Below are positions 35,873-44,355 of a stretch of DNA of 64,000 nt, in pieces. The first letter of the stretch is position 1, and every line of letters begins with the position of its first letter. The stretch lies in assembly GCF_029626145.1 (NCBI RefSeq), contig NZ_JARUBJ010000002.1, positions 6,582,501 to 6,646,500 of the forward strand, read 5' to 3'. The notes below the pieces were generated by a model. That model was given only the letters and a program-made list of their open reading frames with translations. It searched no databases and was not told the DNA's origin. The DNA comes from Micromonospora sp. WMMD961 (lineage in GTDB: Bacteria > Actinomycetota > Actinomycetes > Mycobacteriales > Micromonosporaceae). The translations under genes were made by a program, and so were the position numbers.

Positions 35873-36281
35873 CGACGGTCGGGGGCAACATCTCGACGCC
35901 GAGTTGTTGCAGCAGTTGGAACAACTCGTTGCAGCTCCACACCTCGACGATCCGGCCCGCCACGTCGAAGCGCAGGAACGTCGCGCCGGAGTAGCTGACC
36001 ACCTGACCCGTCGGCGGCACCGGCCCGAACTGCCCGACGTGGGTGCCGGCCGCCCGCCAGTGCACCGCCACCCGCTCGCCGGCCGCCACCACGTCCACGA
36101 CCTTGTAGCGCAGGTCCGGGAAGGCCGCCCGGCGCTCGCGGTGCCAGGCCAACGTCGCCTCCGGCCCGGTGCCGCCCAACCCGGGGCACTCCTCGGCCAC
36201 CAACTCGTACGCGGACTCCTCCCGACGCGCGTTCCACACGTCGGCGATGAACCGCCGGGCCGCCGCCTCCACATCCGTCAT
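35853..36281 (-). CDS. SnoaL-like / NTF2-fold protein
   Basis: 142 aa (ATG 36281; a GTG eight codons upstream at 36305 is also possible). ADVWNARREESAYELVAEEC, HRERRAAFPDLRYKVVDVVA and VAVHWRAAGTH follow the SnoaL polyketide-cyclase-like pattern. Such NTF2-fold enzymes act on many small substrates; no linked biosynthetic genes suggest a specific one. The 3' end overlaps Uma2 by 20 bp on the other strand. Confidence 0.8.
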   Translation of the reverse strand: MTDVEAAARRFIADVWNARREESAYELVAEECPGLGGTGPEATLAWHRERRAAFPDLRYKVVDVVAAGERVAVHWRAAGTHVGQFGPVPPTGQVVSYSGATFLRFDVAGRIVEVWSCNELFQLLQQLGVEMLPPTVVNGPGA

Positions 36282-36370
36282 GCCGGCGAGGGTATCCGGG
36301 CTCACGCCGTCGGCCGGTTGGAGATCGGTCAGGATGGGAAGCAGGGCAGTAACAACACCGGGAGGGTCAC

Positions 36371-37390
36371 GTGGGCGAGGAAACAGGCGGCAAGTACGTC
36401 GAGCCGGGTGGCGAGTTCACCCGCGACCAGCGGTACATCGCCACCCGGATCACCAAGGACGGGCGCGACGGGTACCCGGTGGAGCCGGGCCGGTACCGGC
36501 TGGTGGTCAGTCGGGCCTGCCCGTGGGCGAACCGCCTGATCATCGTGCGACGGCTGCTCGGCCTGGAGGACGCCCTCTCGATGGCGGTGGCCGGCCCGAC
36601 CCACGACGCCCGGAGCTGGACCTTCGACCTCGACCCGGACGGCCGGGACCCGGTACTCGGCATCGAGCGCATCCAGGACGCGTACTTCAAGCGCTTCCCC
36701 GGCTACGAGCGCGGCATCACCGTGCCGGCGATCGTGGACGTGCCGACCGGGCAGGTGGTGACCAACGACTACGCGCAGATGAGCCTCGACCTGTCGACGC
36801 AGTGGGTCGCGTACCACCGCGACGGCGCCCCGCAGCTCTATCCCGAGCACCTGCGGGCGCAGATCGACGAGGTCAACGACGTGGTGTTCCGGGACGTCAA
36901 CAACGGTGTCTACCGGTGTGGATTCGCGGGCAGCCAGGAAGCGTACGACAAGGCGTACCACCGGCTCTTCGACCGGCTAGACTGGCTGACCGAGCGACTG
37001 ACCGACCAGCGTTACCTGGTCGGCGACACCATCACCGAGGCGGACGTGCGGCTGTTCACCACCCTGGTCCGCTTCGACCCGGTCTACCACGGTCACTTCA
37101 AGTGCAACCGGCAGAAGTTGAGCGAGATGCCGGTGCTGTGGGCGTACGCCCGGGACCTGTTCCAGACACCCGGTCTCGGTGACACCATCGACTTCGACCA
37201 CATCAAGCGGCATTACTACGAGGTGCACCGCGACATCAACCCGACCGGAATCGTGCCGCTCGGTCCCGACCTGTCGAACTGGCTCAGCCCGCACGGCCGG
37301 GAGGCGCTTGGTGGCCGCCCCTTCGGTGACGGCACCCCGCCCCCGCCGCCGCTCGAGCCGGTCGACCCGGCGCACACCCCGCTGCGCTGA
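36371..37390 (+). CDS. Glutathione S-transferase xi-class / glutathionyl-hydroquinone reductase-like
   Basis: 339 aa. The active-site Cys lies in SRACPWANRLIIVRRLLGLE; TVPAIVDVPTGQVVTNDYAQ and the C-terminal all-helical domain are those of xi-class enzymes (YqjG/ECM4). GTG 36371 follows GGAGG. Actinomycetes use mycothiol rather than glutathione, so the physiological thiol may differ from the family's E. coli members. Ends with a Pro-rich tail. No operon partner. Confidence 0.9.
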   Translation: MGEETGGKYVEPGGEFTRDQRYIATRITKDGRDGYPVEPGRYRLVVSRACPWANRLIIVRRLLGLEDALSMAVAGPTHDARSWTFDLDPDGRDPVLGIERIQDAYFKRFPGYERGITVPAIVDVPTGQVVTNDYAQMSLDLSTQWVAYHRDGAPQLYPEHLRAQIDEVNDVVFRDVNNGVYRCGFAGSQEAYDKAYHRLFDRLDWLTERLTDQRYLVGDTITEADVRLFTTLVRFDPVYHGHFKCNRQKLSEMPVLWAYARDLFQTPGLGDTIDFDHIKRHYYEVHRDINPTGIVPLGPDLSNWLSPHGREALGGRPFGDGTPPPPPLEPVDPAHTPLR

Positions 37391-37813
37391 CCGGTCCACC
37401 TCGCGTCATTTCGTCGCCCCTCGCCGGGCTCGCCGCAAGGTCCGCGCAAACGATCAAGTCGCCAACCCACGACCTGAACAGTTACCCGGGAAGTTGCACG
37501 GATCTCGGGCGGTCGGGCGTGGGGGTGGGCGTGGGGCGTGGGACGTGGGGCCGGCCGGGTTTGCCGGTCGCGGGCCTGGCGCGGGGATGGTCGTGAGGAT
37601 GCTTTCGAGCTGAATCGTTTGTGACATCGGGCGGCATCCCGGGCAGCGGCTGCGGCAGCGGCAGCGGCAGCGGCAGCGGCAGCGGCAGCGGACGATTCGT
37701 TTACGACATCAGCTCGAAAGCGTCTCTCGGGACCACCTCGACGCGCCGCGCTGAGCGATCCGGCCCACCTCGCGCAAGATGATCGCGCGCGGCTCGGGCA
37801 CTGTCGCGCGAGG
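37391..37813. repeat. Intergenic interval with hexamer tract and inverted repeat
   Basis: No gene. 37652-37691 is a tandem GGCAGC tract of about six and a half units. It is flanked by GCTTTCGAGCTG (37601-37612) and its exact inverse CAGCTCGAAAGC (37710-37721), with ATCGTTTGTGACATC and ATTCGTTTACGACATC as nearby direct near-repeats. A large cruciform could form around the hexamers. Confidence 0.65.
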
Positions 37814-38776
37814 TCAGAGGGCGATGCGGACGGCCGCCGTGAGGACCAGTTGCCCGAGGGACGCCGGCACCAGCACCAGCCAGCAGAGCCGTTGCAACTG
37901 GTCCTCGCGCAGCCGGGGGTAGGACACCCGAAGCCAGATGATCACGAACGACACGGCGAATATCTTGAGCAGTGTCCAGAGCCAACCGAGCTGGTCGTCG
38001 GCGAACGGGCCCTGCCACCCGCCGAGGAACAGCACAGTGGTCAGCGCGGCGATCACCACGATGCCGACGTACTCGGCGAGCAGGAAGAACGCGAACCGCA
38101 GCCCGGTGTACTCGGTCATGTAGCCGAAGACCAGCTCCGAGTCGGCCACCGGCATGTCGAACGGCGGTCGGCGGATCTCGGCCAGCCCGGCGACGAAGAA
38201 AATGATCATTGCGGGCGCCTGCCAGAGCAGCCACCACGGCTGCCACGCCTCGACGATGCCGGAGAGGCTGAGCGTGCCCGCCGCCATCGCCACCGAAGCG
38301 GCCGCCAGCACCAACGGCAGCTCGTAACCGAGCAACTGGGCGGCCCCACGCAGCCCACCGAGCAGGCTGTACTTGTTGGCCGACGCCCACGCCGACATCA
38401 GCACGGCCACCACCCCGACACCGACCACGGCCAGCACGAAGAACAGGCCGATGTCCAGCGGTTGCCCGACCAGGTCGTTGGGGCCGAGCGGGATCACCAG
38501 CAGCACCAGCAGGTAGGGCACCAACGCCACCGCCGGGGCCAGCCGGAACACCGCCCGGTCCGCCTCCCGCGGAGTCACGTCCTCCTTCTGCACGAACTTG
38601 ACCCCGTCCGCGACCAGCTGGGCCCAGCCGTGGAAGCCGCCCGCGTACATCGGGCCGAGCCGGCCCTGCATGTGCGCCATCACCTTGTGCTCGGCCTGGC
38701 CCACCAGCAACGGCAGGGTGAGGAACGCGACCACCACGCCACCCACCCGCAGCACCAGCTCCACCCAGAGCGGCAT
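37814..38776 (-). CDS. nuoH: NADH-quinone oxidoreductase subunit H
   Basis: 320 aa, eight helices. GRLGPMYAGGFHGWAQLVAD and KFVQKEDVTP form the quinone-site loop; EIRRPPFDMPVADSELVFGY and TEYTGLRFAFFLLAEY are diagnostic. It shares one base (TGATG) with nuoC, so no nuoD-G lies between them. Nothing of the complex I type follows it before the hexamer interval. Confidence 0.94.
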   Translation of the reverse strand: MPLWVELVLRVGGVVVAFLTLPLLVGQAEHKVMAHMQGRLGPMYAGGFHGWAQLVADGVKFVQKEDVTPREADRAVFRLAPAVALVPYLLVLLVIPLGPNDLVGQPLDIGLFFVLAVVGVGVVAVLMSAWASANKYSLLGGLRGAAQLLGYELPLVLAAASVAMAAGTLSLSGIVEAWQPWWLLWQAPAMIIFFVAGLAEIRRPPFDMPVADSELVFGYMTEYTGLRFAFFLLAEYVGIVVIAALTTVLFLGGWQGPFADDQLGWLWTLLKIFAVSFVIIWLRVSYPRLREDQLQRLCWLVLVPASLGQLVLTAAVRIAL

Positions 38777-39534
38777 CAGGTCGTACCCCCATCGTGGTCG
38801 GGCCGGTCGGTCGGCGCCGGGCCGTCGTCACCGGCGGCAGGCCGGGGAGTACGCGCCGGCCGGGCCCCCGGAGCGGGCCGCGCCGGCCGCTCGCCGGCCG
38901 GCCTGGCCGGGGTGCCGCCGCGCGGGCCCTCCCCCACGCCGCCCGCGCCGGCCGGGGTGGGCGTGGTGCCCCACTCGCCGGGAGCGGGAACGCCCGGCGG
39001 GCGGATCGGCCGACGTCCGCCGCCGGCCTCCGACTCGCCCGGTTCCTTCGCGCCCGGCCAGGGCTTGGCCACCCGGGACGCGAGCACGAACTCCTTACGC
39101 AGCGGGTGGCCCTCGAACTCCGGCGGCAGCAGCAGCGGACGCAGCTCCCCGTGGCCGGCGAAGTCGATGCCGAACATCTCGTGGGTCTCCCGCTCGTGCC
39201 AGGCGGCACCCGGGTAGACGTCGACGACCGAGGCGACAGTGGGTTCACCGCGCGGCAGCCGGGTACGCAGCAGCACGCCGTGCCGAAGCCGCGTCGACCA
39301 GAGGTGCGCTACCACGTCGAAGCCCTCCGCCAACTCGTCGACGGCGGAGAGCCAGTCGAAGAAGTCGCAGGCCAGCTCGGTGTCGTCGCGGGCGGCGTGC
39401 ACAGCGGCCAACCAACTCGCCGGTGGCACGTCGACGGTGGCACGGGCGAACCGTTGCCCGCCGGAGACCGACGGGGTCGCCTCGACCGGCGCGAGCAGCG
39501 CGATCAGCCGAGCGCCGACCTCTTCGGGAGTCAT
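38776..39534 (-). CDS. nuoC: NADH-quinone oxidoreductase subunit C with Pro-rich tail
   Basis: 252 aa. The NuoC core covers about residues 1-175: ACDFFDWLSAVDE, LRTRLPRGEPTVASVVDVYP, GAAWHERETHEMFGIDFAGH and LPPEFEGHPLRKEFV. The remaining 75 residues are Pro/Gly/Ala-rich (PAPGEWGTTPTPAG and onward) and should be disordered. ATG 39534. In complex I NuoC contacts NuoD, which is not encoded here; nuoC is coupled directly to nuoH. Confidence 0.9.
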   Translation of the reverse strand: MTPEEVGARLIALLAPVEATPSVSGGQRFARATVDVPPASWLAAVHAARDDTELACDFFDWLSAVDELAEGFDVVAHLWSTRLRHGVLLRTRLPRGEPTVASVVDVYPGAAWHERETHEMFGIDFAGHGELRPLLLPPEFEGHPLRKEFVLASRVAKPWPGAKEPGESEAGGGRRPIRPPGVPAPGEWGTTPTPAGAGGVGEGPRGGTPARPAGERPARPAPGARPARTPRPAAGDDGPAPTDRPDHDGGTT

Positions 39535-39639
39535 GCCGCTGATCCTAGTGCCGCCCGCGCCCGCACCTGGCCGCCGCCGATCCCCCGCGATCTGCCAGCT
39601 TCGCGCGCGGCGCAGCCCGCGACGAGGAAGGATGAGGGA

Positions 39640-40686
39640 GTGCGCGCTGTGACTGTGACACCCGGGGTGGCCAACTCGCTGCACCTCGTCGAGGACCAAC
39701 CGGAGCCGGCTGCCGAGGAGGGCTCGGTCCTGGTCGAGGCGCTCGCCGTCGGCATCTGTGGCACGGACCACGAGATCATCGCGGGGGACTACGGCGAGGC
39801 GCCGCCGGGGGCGGACCGCCTGATCATCGGGCACGAGTCGCTGGGCCGGGTGATCGAGGATTCAAGCGGCACCCTGCAACCCGGCGACCTGGTGGCGGGG
39901 ATCGTCCGGCACCCCGACCCGGTCCCCTGCCCGAACTGCGCCGTCGGCGAGTGGGACATGTGCCGTAACGGGCAGTACACCGAACACGGCATCAAGGCGC
40001 TACCCGGGTTCGCCCGCGACCGTTGGCGGATCGAACCACAGTTCGCGGTCGCGCTCGACCCGGCGCTGGCCCAGGTCGGCGTGCTGTTGGAGCCGACCAG
40101 CGTGGTGGCGAAGGCCTGGGACCACATCGAGCGGATCGGGCACCGGGCCGAGTGGCAGCCGCAGACCGTCCTGGTGACCGGCGCCGGCCCGATCGGGTTG
40201 CTGGCCGCGTTGCTCGGCACCCAGCGCGGGCTCAGCGTGCACGTGCTGGACCGGGCCACCGAAGGCCCGAAGCCGGAGCTGGTCGCCGGGCTCGGCGCCA
40301 CCTACCACGCGGTACCGGTCAACGACCTGCAGTTCGAGCCGGATGTGGTGATCGAGTGCACCGGCGCGCCCACTGTGGTCCTCGACGTCATGTGCAAGGC
40401 GGCCCCGAACGGGATCGTCTGCCTGGCCGGGGTGTCCAGCGGCGGCCGGAGCATCGACTTCGACGCCGGGGCGCTCAACCGGTCCCTGGTGCTGGAGAAC
40501 AACGTGGTGTTCGGCTCGGTGAACGCCAACCGGCGGCACTGGAGCATGGCCGCGCAGGCTCTCGTCCGCGCCGACCAGGTCTGGCTCGAGTCACTCCTCA
40601 CCCGTCGGGTGCCGGTGAGCCGGTACGCCGACGCGTACACCCCCGGGCCGGACGACATCAAGGTGGTGCTGGAGTTCGCGTCCTGA
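39640..40686 (+). CDS. Glucose 1-dehydrogenase-like zinc alcohol dehydrogenase
   Basis: 348 aa MDR-family enzyme. Catalytic zinc motifs: GICGTDHEI and GHES; structural zinc cysteines in CPNCAVGEWDMC; the NAD(P) loop VTGAGPIGLLAALL. The C-terminal region (NNVVFGSVNANRRHW) is typical of glucose dehydrogenase subgroup proteins. GTG 39640 gives MRAVTVTPG, the usual N-terminus. The gene stands between nuoC and DUF2252 with no partners. Sugar substrate is likely but not certain. Confidence 0.87.
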   Translation: MRAVTVTPGVANSLHLVEDQPEPAAEEGSVLVEALAVGICGTDHEIIAGDYGEAPPGADRLIIGHESLGRVIEDSSGTLQPGDLVAGIVRHPDPVPCPNCAVGEWDMCRNGQYTEHGIKALPGFARDRWRIEPQFAVALDPALAQVGVLLEPTSVVAKAWDHIERIGHRAEWQPQTVLVTGAGPIGLLAALLGTQRGLSVHVLDRATEGPKPELVAGLGATYHAVPVNDLQFEPDVVIECTGAPTVVLDVMCKAAPNGIVCLAGVSSGGRSIDFDAGALNRSLVLENNVVFGSVNANRRHWSMAAQALVRADQVWLESLLTRRVPVSRYADAYTPGPDDIKVVLEFAS

Positions 40687-40702
40687 GTGACGCCTCGCCC
40701 GA

Positions 40703-42019
40703 TCAGATCCCCGGCAGCCGACCGTTGCGGAACAGGTCGACGAAGAGCTGGTGGTCCTGCCGGGCGCGCACCCCGTACGCGTGCGCGAAGTCCACCAGGT
40801 GGGCGACGAAGCCCCGCTCGTCGGTGTCCACCGCCGCGACGATCGCCTCCTCGGTGGAGTAGTCCACCAGGTCGTGACTGGACTCGTCGTCGGCGACCGA
40901 GTGCATCCGGGCCACCGCCCGACCGAGGTCGACCAACACCCCGGTCAGCTCCTCCGGCTCGTTCACGTCGGACCAGTCCAGGTCCGCGGCGTACGGGGAC
41001 ACCTCGGCGACGAGCTGACCGGCCCCGTGCAGCTCGGTGAAGCCCAGCCACGGGTCGGCGTGCGCCTGCAACGCCCGCTGCGACTCGGCGGTCCGGTGCC
41101 CCTGGTGCTGGAAGTATCCGCGAACCGACTCGTCGGTGACGTACCGTGCCACGGCCGGCACCTGCGCCTGCTTCATGTAGATGACGACGTCGTTCTCCAA
41201 CGCCTGGGTGTGCCCCTCCAGCAGCAGGTTGTACGACGGCAGTCCGGCCGAGCCGATGCCCACCCCCTTGCGCAGCACCACGTCCTTGATCCGCGCCGCC
41301 ACCGGCCGGAGCTGCGTCGAGCCGACCGGCAGGGTGCCCAGGTAGTCCTGGAAGGCGGCGCTCACCAGGTCCCGGGTGGCGTCGTCGATCTCGAAGACCC
41401 CGTCACCGATGGAGAAGCGTCGCTCGTAGTTGTCGATCGTCGTCTGCGCGGCGAGCAGGTCGACGCGGGTGTTGAGCCGGGCCTGCTGGAGCACCCGGCG
41501 CAGCACGCCGTCGGCGTTGTCCAGGGTGATCGAGCCGATCGCGTCGTCACCGCCGGCGGCGATGGCCCGCAGCTCGGTCAGGTACGACCGGGCGAAGCCG
41601 GCCACCAGATCCCCGATCGCCGTGTCGGAGAGCGCCTTGCCGTAGCCGAGCAGCGCCACGCTGGCCGCGAGCCGTCGCAGGTCCCAGGTGAACGGGCCGA
41701 CGTACGCCTCGTCGAAGTCGTTGACGTTGAACACCAGTTGCCCGGAGCCGTTCATGTATGTGCCGAAGTTCTCCGCGTGCAGGTCACCGTGGATCCACAC
41801 CCGGCTGGTCTGTTCGTCCAGGAACCGGTCGTCGGCGAAGTCGCCGAGCTGGTCGGCGTAGAACAGCGCGGCACTGCCGCGGTAGAAGGCGAACGGCGAG
41901 GCCGCCATCTTGCGGAACTTGCGGCGGAAGGCGGCCGGGTCGATCGCCATCGACGCGCCGAACTCCTCGGTGAGCACGTCGACGATGTGGGCGGTCCGCT
42001 GCTCCACTGAACTGCTCAT
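40703..42019 (-). CDS. DUF2252 family protein, kinase-like fold
   Basis: 438 aa. FRRKFRKMAASPFAFYRGSA is the family start. The motifs WIHGDLHAENFG and FNVNDFDEAYVGPF match an aminoglycoside-phosphotransferase-type kinase active site (HGD-H-N and DFD), and RKGVGIGSAGLPSYNLLLEG the glycine-rich part. Function and substrate of DUF2252 are unknown. Convergent with the dehydrogenase 16 bp away. Confidence 0.88.
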   Translation of the reverse strand: MSSSVEQRTAHIVDVLTEEFGASMAIDPAAFRRKFRKMAASPFAFYRGSAALFYADQLGDFADDRFLDEQTSRVWIHGDLHAENFGTYMNGSGQLVFNVNDFDEAYVGPFTWDLRRLAASVALLGYGKALSDTAIGDLVAGFARSYLTELRAIAAGGDDAIGSITLDNADGVLRRVLQQARLNTRVDLLAAQTTIDNYERRFSIGDGVFEIDDATRDLVSAAFQDYLGTLPVGSTQLRPVAARIKDVVLRKGVGIGSAGLPSYNLLLEGHTQALENDVVIYMKQAQVPAVARYVTDESVRGYFQHQGHRTAESQRALQAHADPWLGFTELHGAGQLVAEVSPYAADLDWSDVNEPEELTGVLVDLGRAVARMHSVADDESSHDLVDYSTEEAIVAAVDTDERGFVAHLVDFAHAYGVRARQDHQLFVDLFRNGRLPGI

Positions 42020-42186
42020 GAACCGCAGGCTAGCCCGGCCCGGCCACCCCGAGCCTCGGACAACCGACTTGTCCCCTTCGACCGGGAAGTCGACCCGGGA
42101 CAGCCCTGGGCGGCCTCGTCACCCATGCTGAACCGACGTGAATCGATGGTGGTGCAACCAACATGGGTTCGCTGACGTCTGTCTAG

Positions 42187-42213
42187 GCAGCCGGCGCGAT
42201 CGGCGCCGGCTGC
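42187..42213 (+). promoter_or_regulatory. Stem-loop in the leader of the secreted protein gene
   Basis: GCAGCCGGCGC and GCGCCGGCTGC form a perfect 11-bp stem with a 5-base loop, eight bases upstream of the GGAGGA ribosome site of the gene at 42237. It could be an attenuator, a 5' stabiliser or the terminator of an unseen transcript. Confidence 0.5.
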
Positions 42214-42236
42214 CATCACGGGAGGACCAGATACAC

Positions 42237-43178
42237 GTGTTCAAAAAAACGGGGACCCTACTCACCGCCGCGCTGCTCGGCCTGACCGCGACGGTCGCCA
42301 CGACCGGCCCGGCGGTCGCCGCGCCCGTCCGCGCCGGTGACCACACGCTCTCGGTGGGCAGGCTGATCCTGAGCCCGACCGACCGGGGATACCAGGGCAG
42401 CGTCTCGGTGACCGTCACCAACACCGGCAGCGCCACCGACTACTTCCACTACAAGCTGCGGGAGCCGGTGCCGGGCGCCTTCCAGCGCGACGACCTCAAC
42501 TGCGACATGTTCGACATGCGGGTGGAGCAGAACCGCCGGGTGTTCAACTGCGCCCTGACCGACACCTGGGTCGAGTTGGCCCCGGGCCAGAGCATCCGGA
42601 ACGAGCTGGACTTCCACGTACTGACCGACCCACGGCGGTACCCGATGAGCATGAACGGCGGCTGGGTCGAGGCCTACTCCACCAACGGCGGTCTGGTGGC
42701 GCGCACGTCGTTCGGCGCCCTGTTCCGGTCCACCACCGGTTCGCTGATCCGTCCCCGGCCCTACGTCCAGGACGCCCAACCGGACGCCTCGATCAGGCTG
42801 GACGGCCCGGTGACGGAGTTCCCGGGCGGTGAGGGCAACCTGCGGGTGCCGGTGACGATCCGCTACGACGGCGACGCGCCGCACAACAGTTTCTGGGTGC
42901 AGGCCAGTTCCCTGCCGGCCGGCTCCGTGTTCTGGCACACCGACCCGGCCGACGGCCCGGTCGGCGGCAGCGGCGCTCTGGTGCCGGTGCCGGGCCTGCG
43001 GTTGATGCCCGGCGAGGAGTACAGCTTCGCGCTGGTCATCAGCCCGCCGACCGATCCGGCCGACGCCACCAAGTTGATCGACATCGAGGTGACGACCGAC
43101 TGGTACCCGACGACTCCCGACGTCGACCCGAGCGACAACGTCGTGCGGACCGCGCTGGCTGTCGGCGCGAACGGCTGA
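42237..43178 (+). CDS. Secreted protein with beta-sandwich (DUF11-like) domains
   Basis: 313 aa. GTG 42237 with GGAGGA ten bases upstream. Signal peptide: MFKKTGTLLTAALLGLTATV followed by AVAAP-type cleavage near residue 30. The mature part is beta-rich with two immunoglobulin-like repeats (VSVTVTNTGSATDYFHYKLR; VPVTIRYDGDAPHNSFWVQA), each the kind found in DUF11/CARDB modules of extracellular proteins, and one Cys pair (NCDMFD, FNCALTD). No enzymatic motif. Probably a cell-surface or secreted binding protein. Confidence 0.78.
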   Translation: MFKKTGTLLTAALLGLTATVATTGPAVAAPVRAGDHTLSVGRLILSPTDRGYQGSVSVTVTNTGSATDYFHYKLREPVPGAFQRDDLNCDMFDMRVEQNRRVFNCALTDTWVELAPGQSIRNELDFHVLTDPRRYPMSMNGGWVEAYSTNGGLVARTSFGALFRSTTGSLIRPRPYVQDAQPDASIRLDGPVTEFPGGEGNLRVPVTIRYDGDAPHNSFWVQASSLPAGSVFWHTDPADGPVGGSGALVPVPGLRLMPGEEYSFALVISPPTDPADATKLIDIEVTTDWYPTTPDVDPSDNVVRTALAVGANG

Positions 43179-43228
43179 CCTGTCGATCCGGTCGCCGCTC
43201 GGACCCGTCCGGGCGGCGGCCCGCGCCG

Positions 43229-43810
43229 TCAGTTGGCGGCGGGCGGGCGCACCGGCGCAGCGGTGAGGGAGTCGACGGAACGCGGGGCAGCGGCTTCGCG
43301 GGGCGGCGCGTCCAACGGCGCGGCCAACACGTCGCGTTGCGGCACGCCACCGATACCGGACTGCTCGGCGGCGATCTTCTCCTGCAGGCGCAGGATGCCG
43401 TGCAGCAGCGCCTCCGGCCGGGGCGGGCAGCCGGGCACGTAGACGTCGACCGGGATGAGCTGGTCCACACCCTTGGTCACCGAGTACGAATCCCAGTAGG
43501 GGCCGCCGCAGTTGGAGCAGGCACCGAACGAGATGACGTACTTCGGCTCGGGCATCTGGTCGTAGAGCCGCTTGATCGCCGGAGCCATCTTGTCCGTCAC
43601 CGTCCCGGACACCACCATCAGGTCTGCCTGCCGGGGGCCGTGGGCGAACGGGATCACGCCGAGCCTGATGAAGTCGTGGCGACCCATGCTGGTGGCGATG
43701 AACTCGATCGCGCAGCAGGCCAGGCCGAAGTTGAACACCCAGAGCGAGTAGCGACGCCCCCAGTTCAACACGAACCGGATCGGCTCACCGAGCACTGCCG
43801 GTAGCTGCAC
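43229..43810 (-). CDS. nuoB: NADH-quinone oxidoreductase subunit B
   Basis: 193 aa with the four N2 cluster ligands: FGLACCAIE, FGACSNCGG and YVPGCPPRPE. SMGRHDFIRLGVIPFAHGPR is standard. The C-terminal 35 residues form an Ala/Pro-rich extension. GTG 43810 begins it. No nuoA precedes it and the nearest other nuo gene is 3.7 kb away. Confidence 0.94.
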   Translation of the reverse strand: MQLPAVLGEPIRFVLNWGRRYSLWVFNFGLACCAIEFIATSMGRHDFIRLGVIPFAHGPRQADLMVVSGTVTDKMAPAIKRLYDQMPEPKYVISFGACSNCGGPYWDSYSVTKGVDQLIPVDVYVPGCPPRPEALLHGILRLQEKIAAEQSGIGGVPQRDVLAAPLDAPPREAAAPRSVDSLTAAPVRPPAAN

Positions 43811-43955
43811 GACCGCCCCCTTCTGTCCCCCACCGGACAGTCAACCACAGCGACTCCGAGCCTCGTTCCTGGCTTCGGGCGCCAATCAGAGCCGCCGCCG
43901 ACGAGAGGCGCAGGAATCACCATCGAAGCTGACACGGGAAGACGGTTGACCTGCC

Positions 43956-43993
43956 GATCGGGCCCGGCCGAGATTCTCGGCCGGGCCCGATCG
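43956..43993 (-). terminator. Perfect 18-bp stem-loop terminator after the IGPGPG-repeat gene
   Basis: GATCGGGCCCGGCCGAGA pairs perfectly with TCTCGGCCGGGCCCGATC with a two-base loop, 29 bp after the stop at 44023 on the minus strand. It could act in either direction. Confidence 0.75.
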
Positions 43994-44022
43994 GGCGCCG
44001 TCGTCCCGACGGCACGTCACAC

Positions 44023-44355
44023 TCAGGCCGTCGTCACCGTCGAGCTGGGTCCGGCCAGTTCAGCGACACCCGGGCCGGGGCCGATCTCGCCGGGAGCACC
44101 CGGGCCGGGGCCGATCTTCGCGGCCACACCCGGGCCGGGGCCGATCTCGCCGGGAGCACCCGGGCCGGGGCCGATCTTCGCGGCCACACCCGGGCCGGGG
44201 CCGATCGCAAGGACCACACCCGGGCCGGGGCCGATCTCGCCCGGAGCACCCGGGCCGGGGCCGATCGCCGTGACGGCTGCCGCCGCGCCGCCCAGGCCGA
44301 GGGCCAGGCCGGCTGCCGCAGTCACTCCGGTGATCAGGATCTTTCGCATCGTCAT
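44023..44355 (-). CDS. Secreted protein of tandem IGPGPG decapeptide repeats
   Basis: 110 aa from ATG 44355, which follows GGGAGAG. A signal peptide (MTMRKILITGVTAAAGLALG, then GGAAAAVTA) precedes seven consecutive 10-residue units IGPGPGxxxx, where xxxx alternates among APGE, VVLA and VAAK; the tail is AGPSSTVTTA. The DNA unit is exactly 30 bp. Pro and Gly at fixed positions suggest an extended, elastin- or polyproline-like secreted fibre or wall peptide. I recognise no family. It is divergent from a SigE-family sigma gene 253 bp away, whose product could control it; that is inference. Confidence 0.75.
   Translation of the reverse strand: MTMRKILITGVTAAAGLALGLGGAAAAVTAIGPGPGAPGEIGPGPGVVLAIGPGPGVAAKIGPGPGAPGEIGPGPGVAAKIGPGPGAPGEIGPGPGVAELAGPSSTVTTA
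44071..44280. repeat. Seven tandem 30-bp repeats
   Basis: Units start at 44071, 44101, 44131, 44161, 44191, 44221 and 44251, each opening with CGGGCCGGGGCCGAT. The variable half is of three types. They lie inside the repeat-protein gene and keep its reading frame. Confidence 0.95.

Noticed and set aside
44071..44280. Possible CRISPR array (regular 30-bp repeats)
   Set aside because: There are no unique spacers: units are contiguous, the variable halves are only three types, and the reading frame with a signal peptide explains the pattern.
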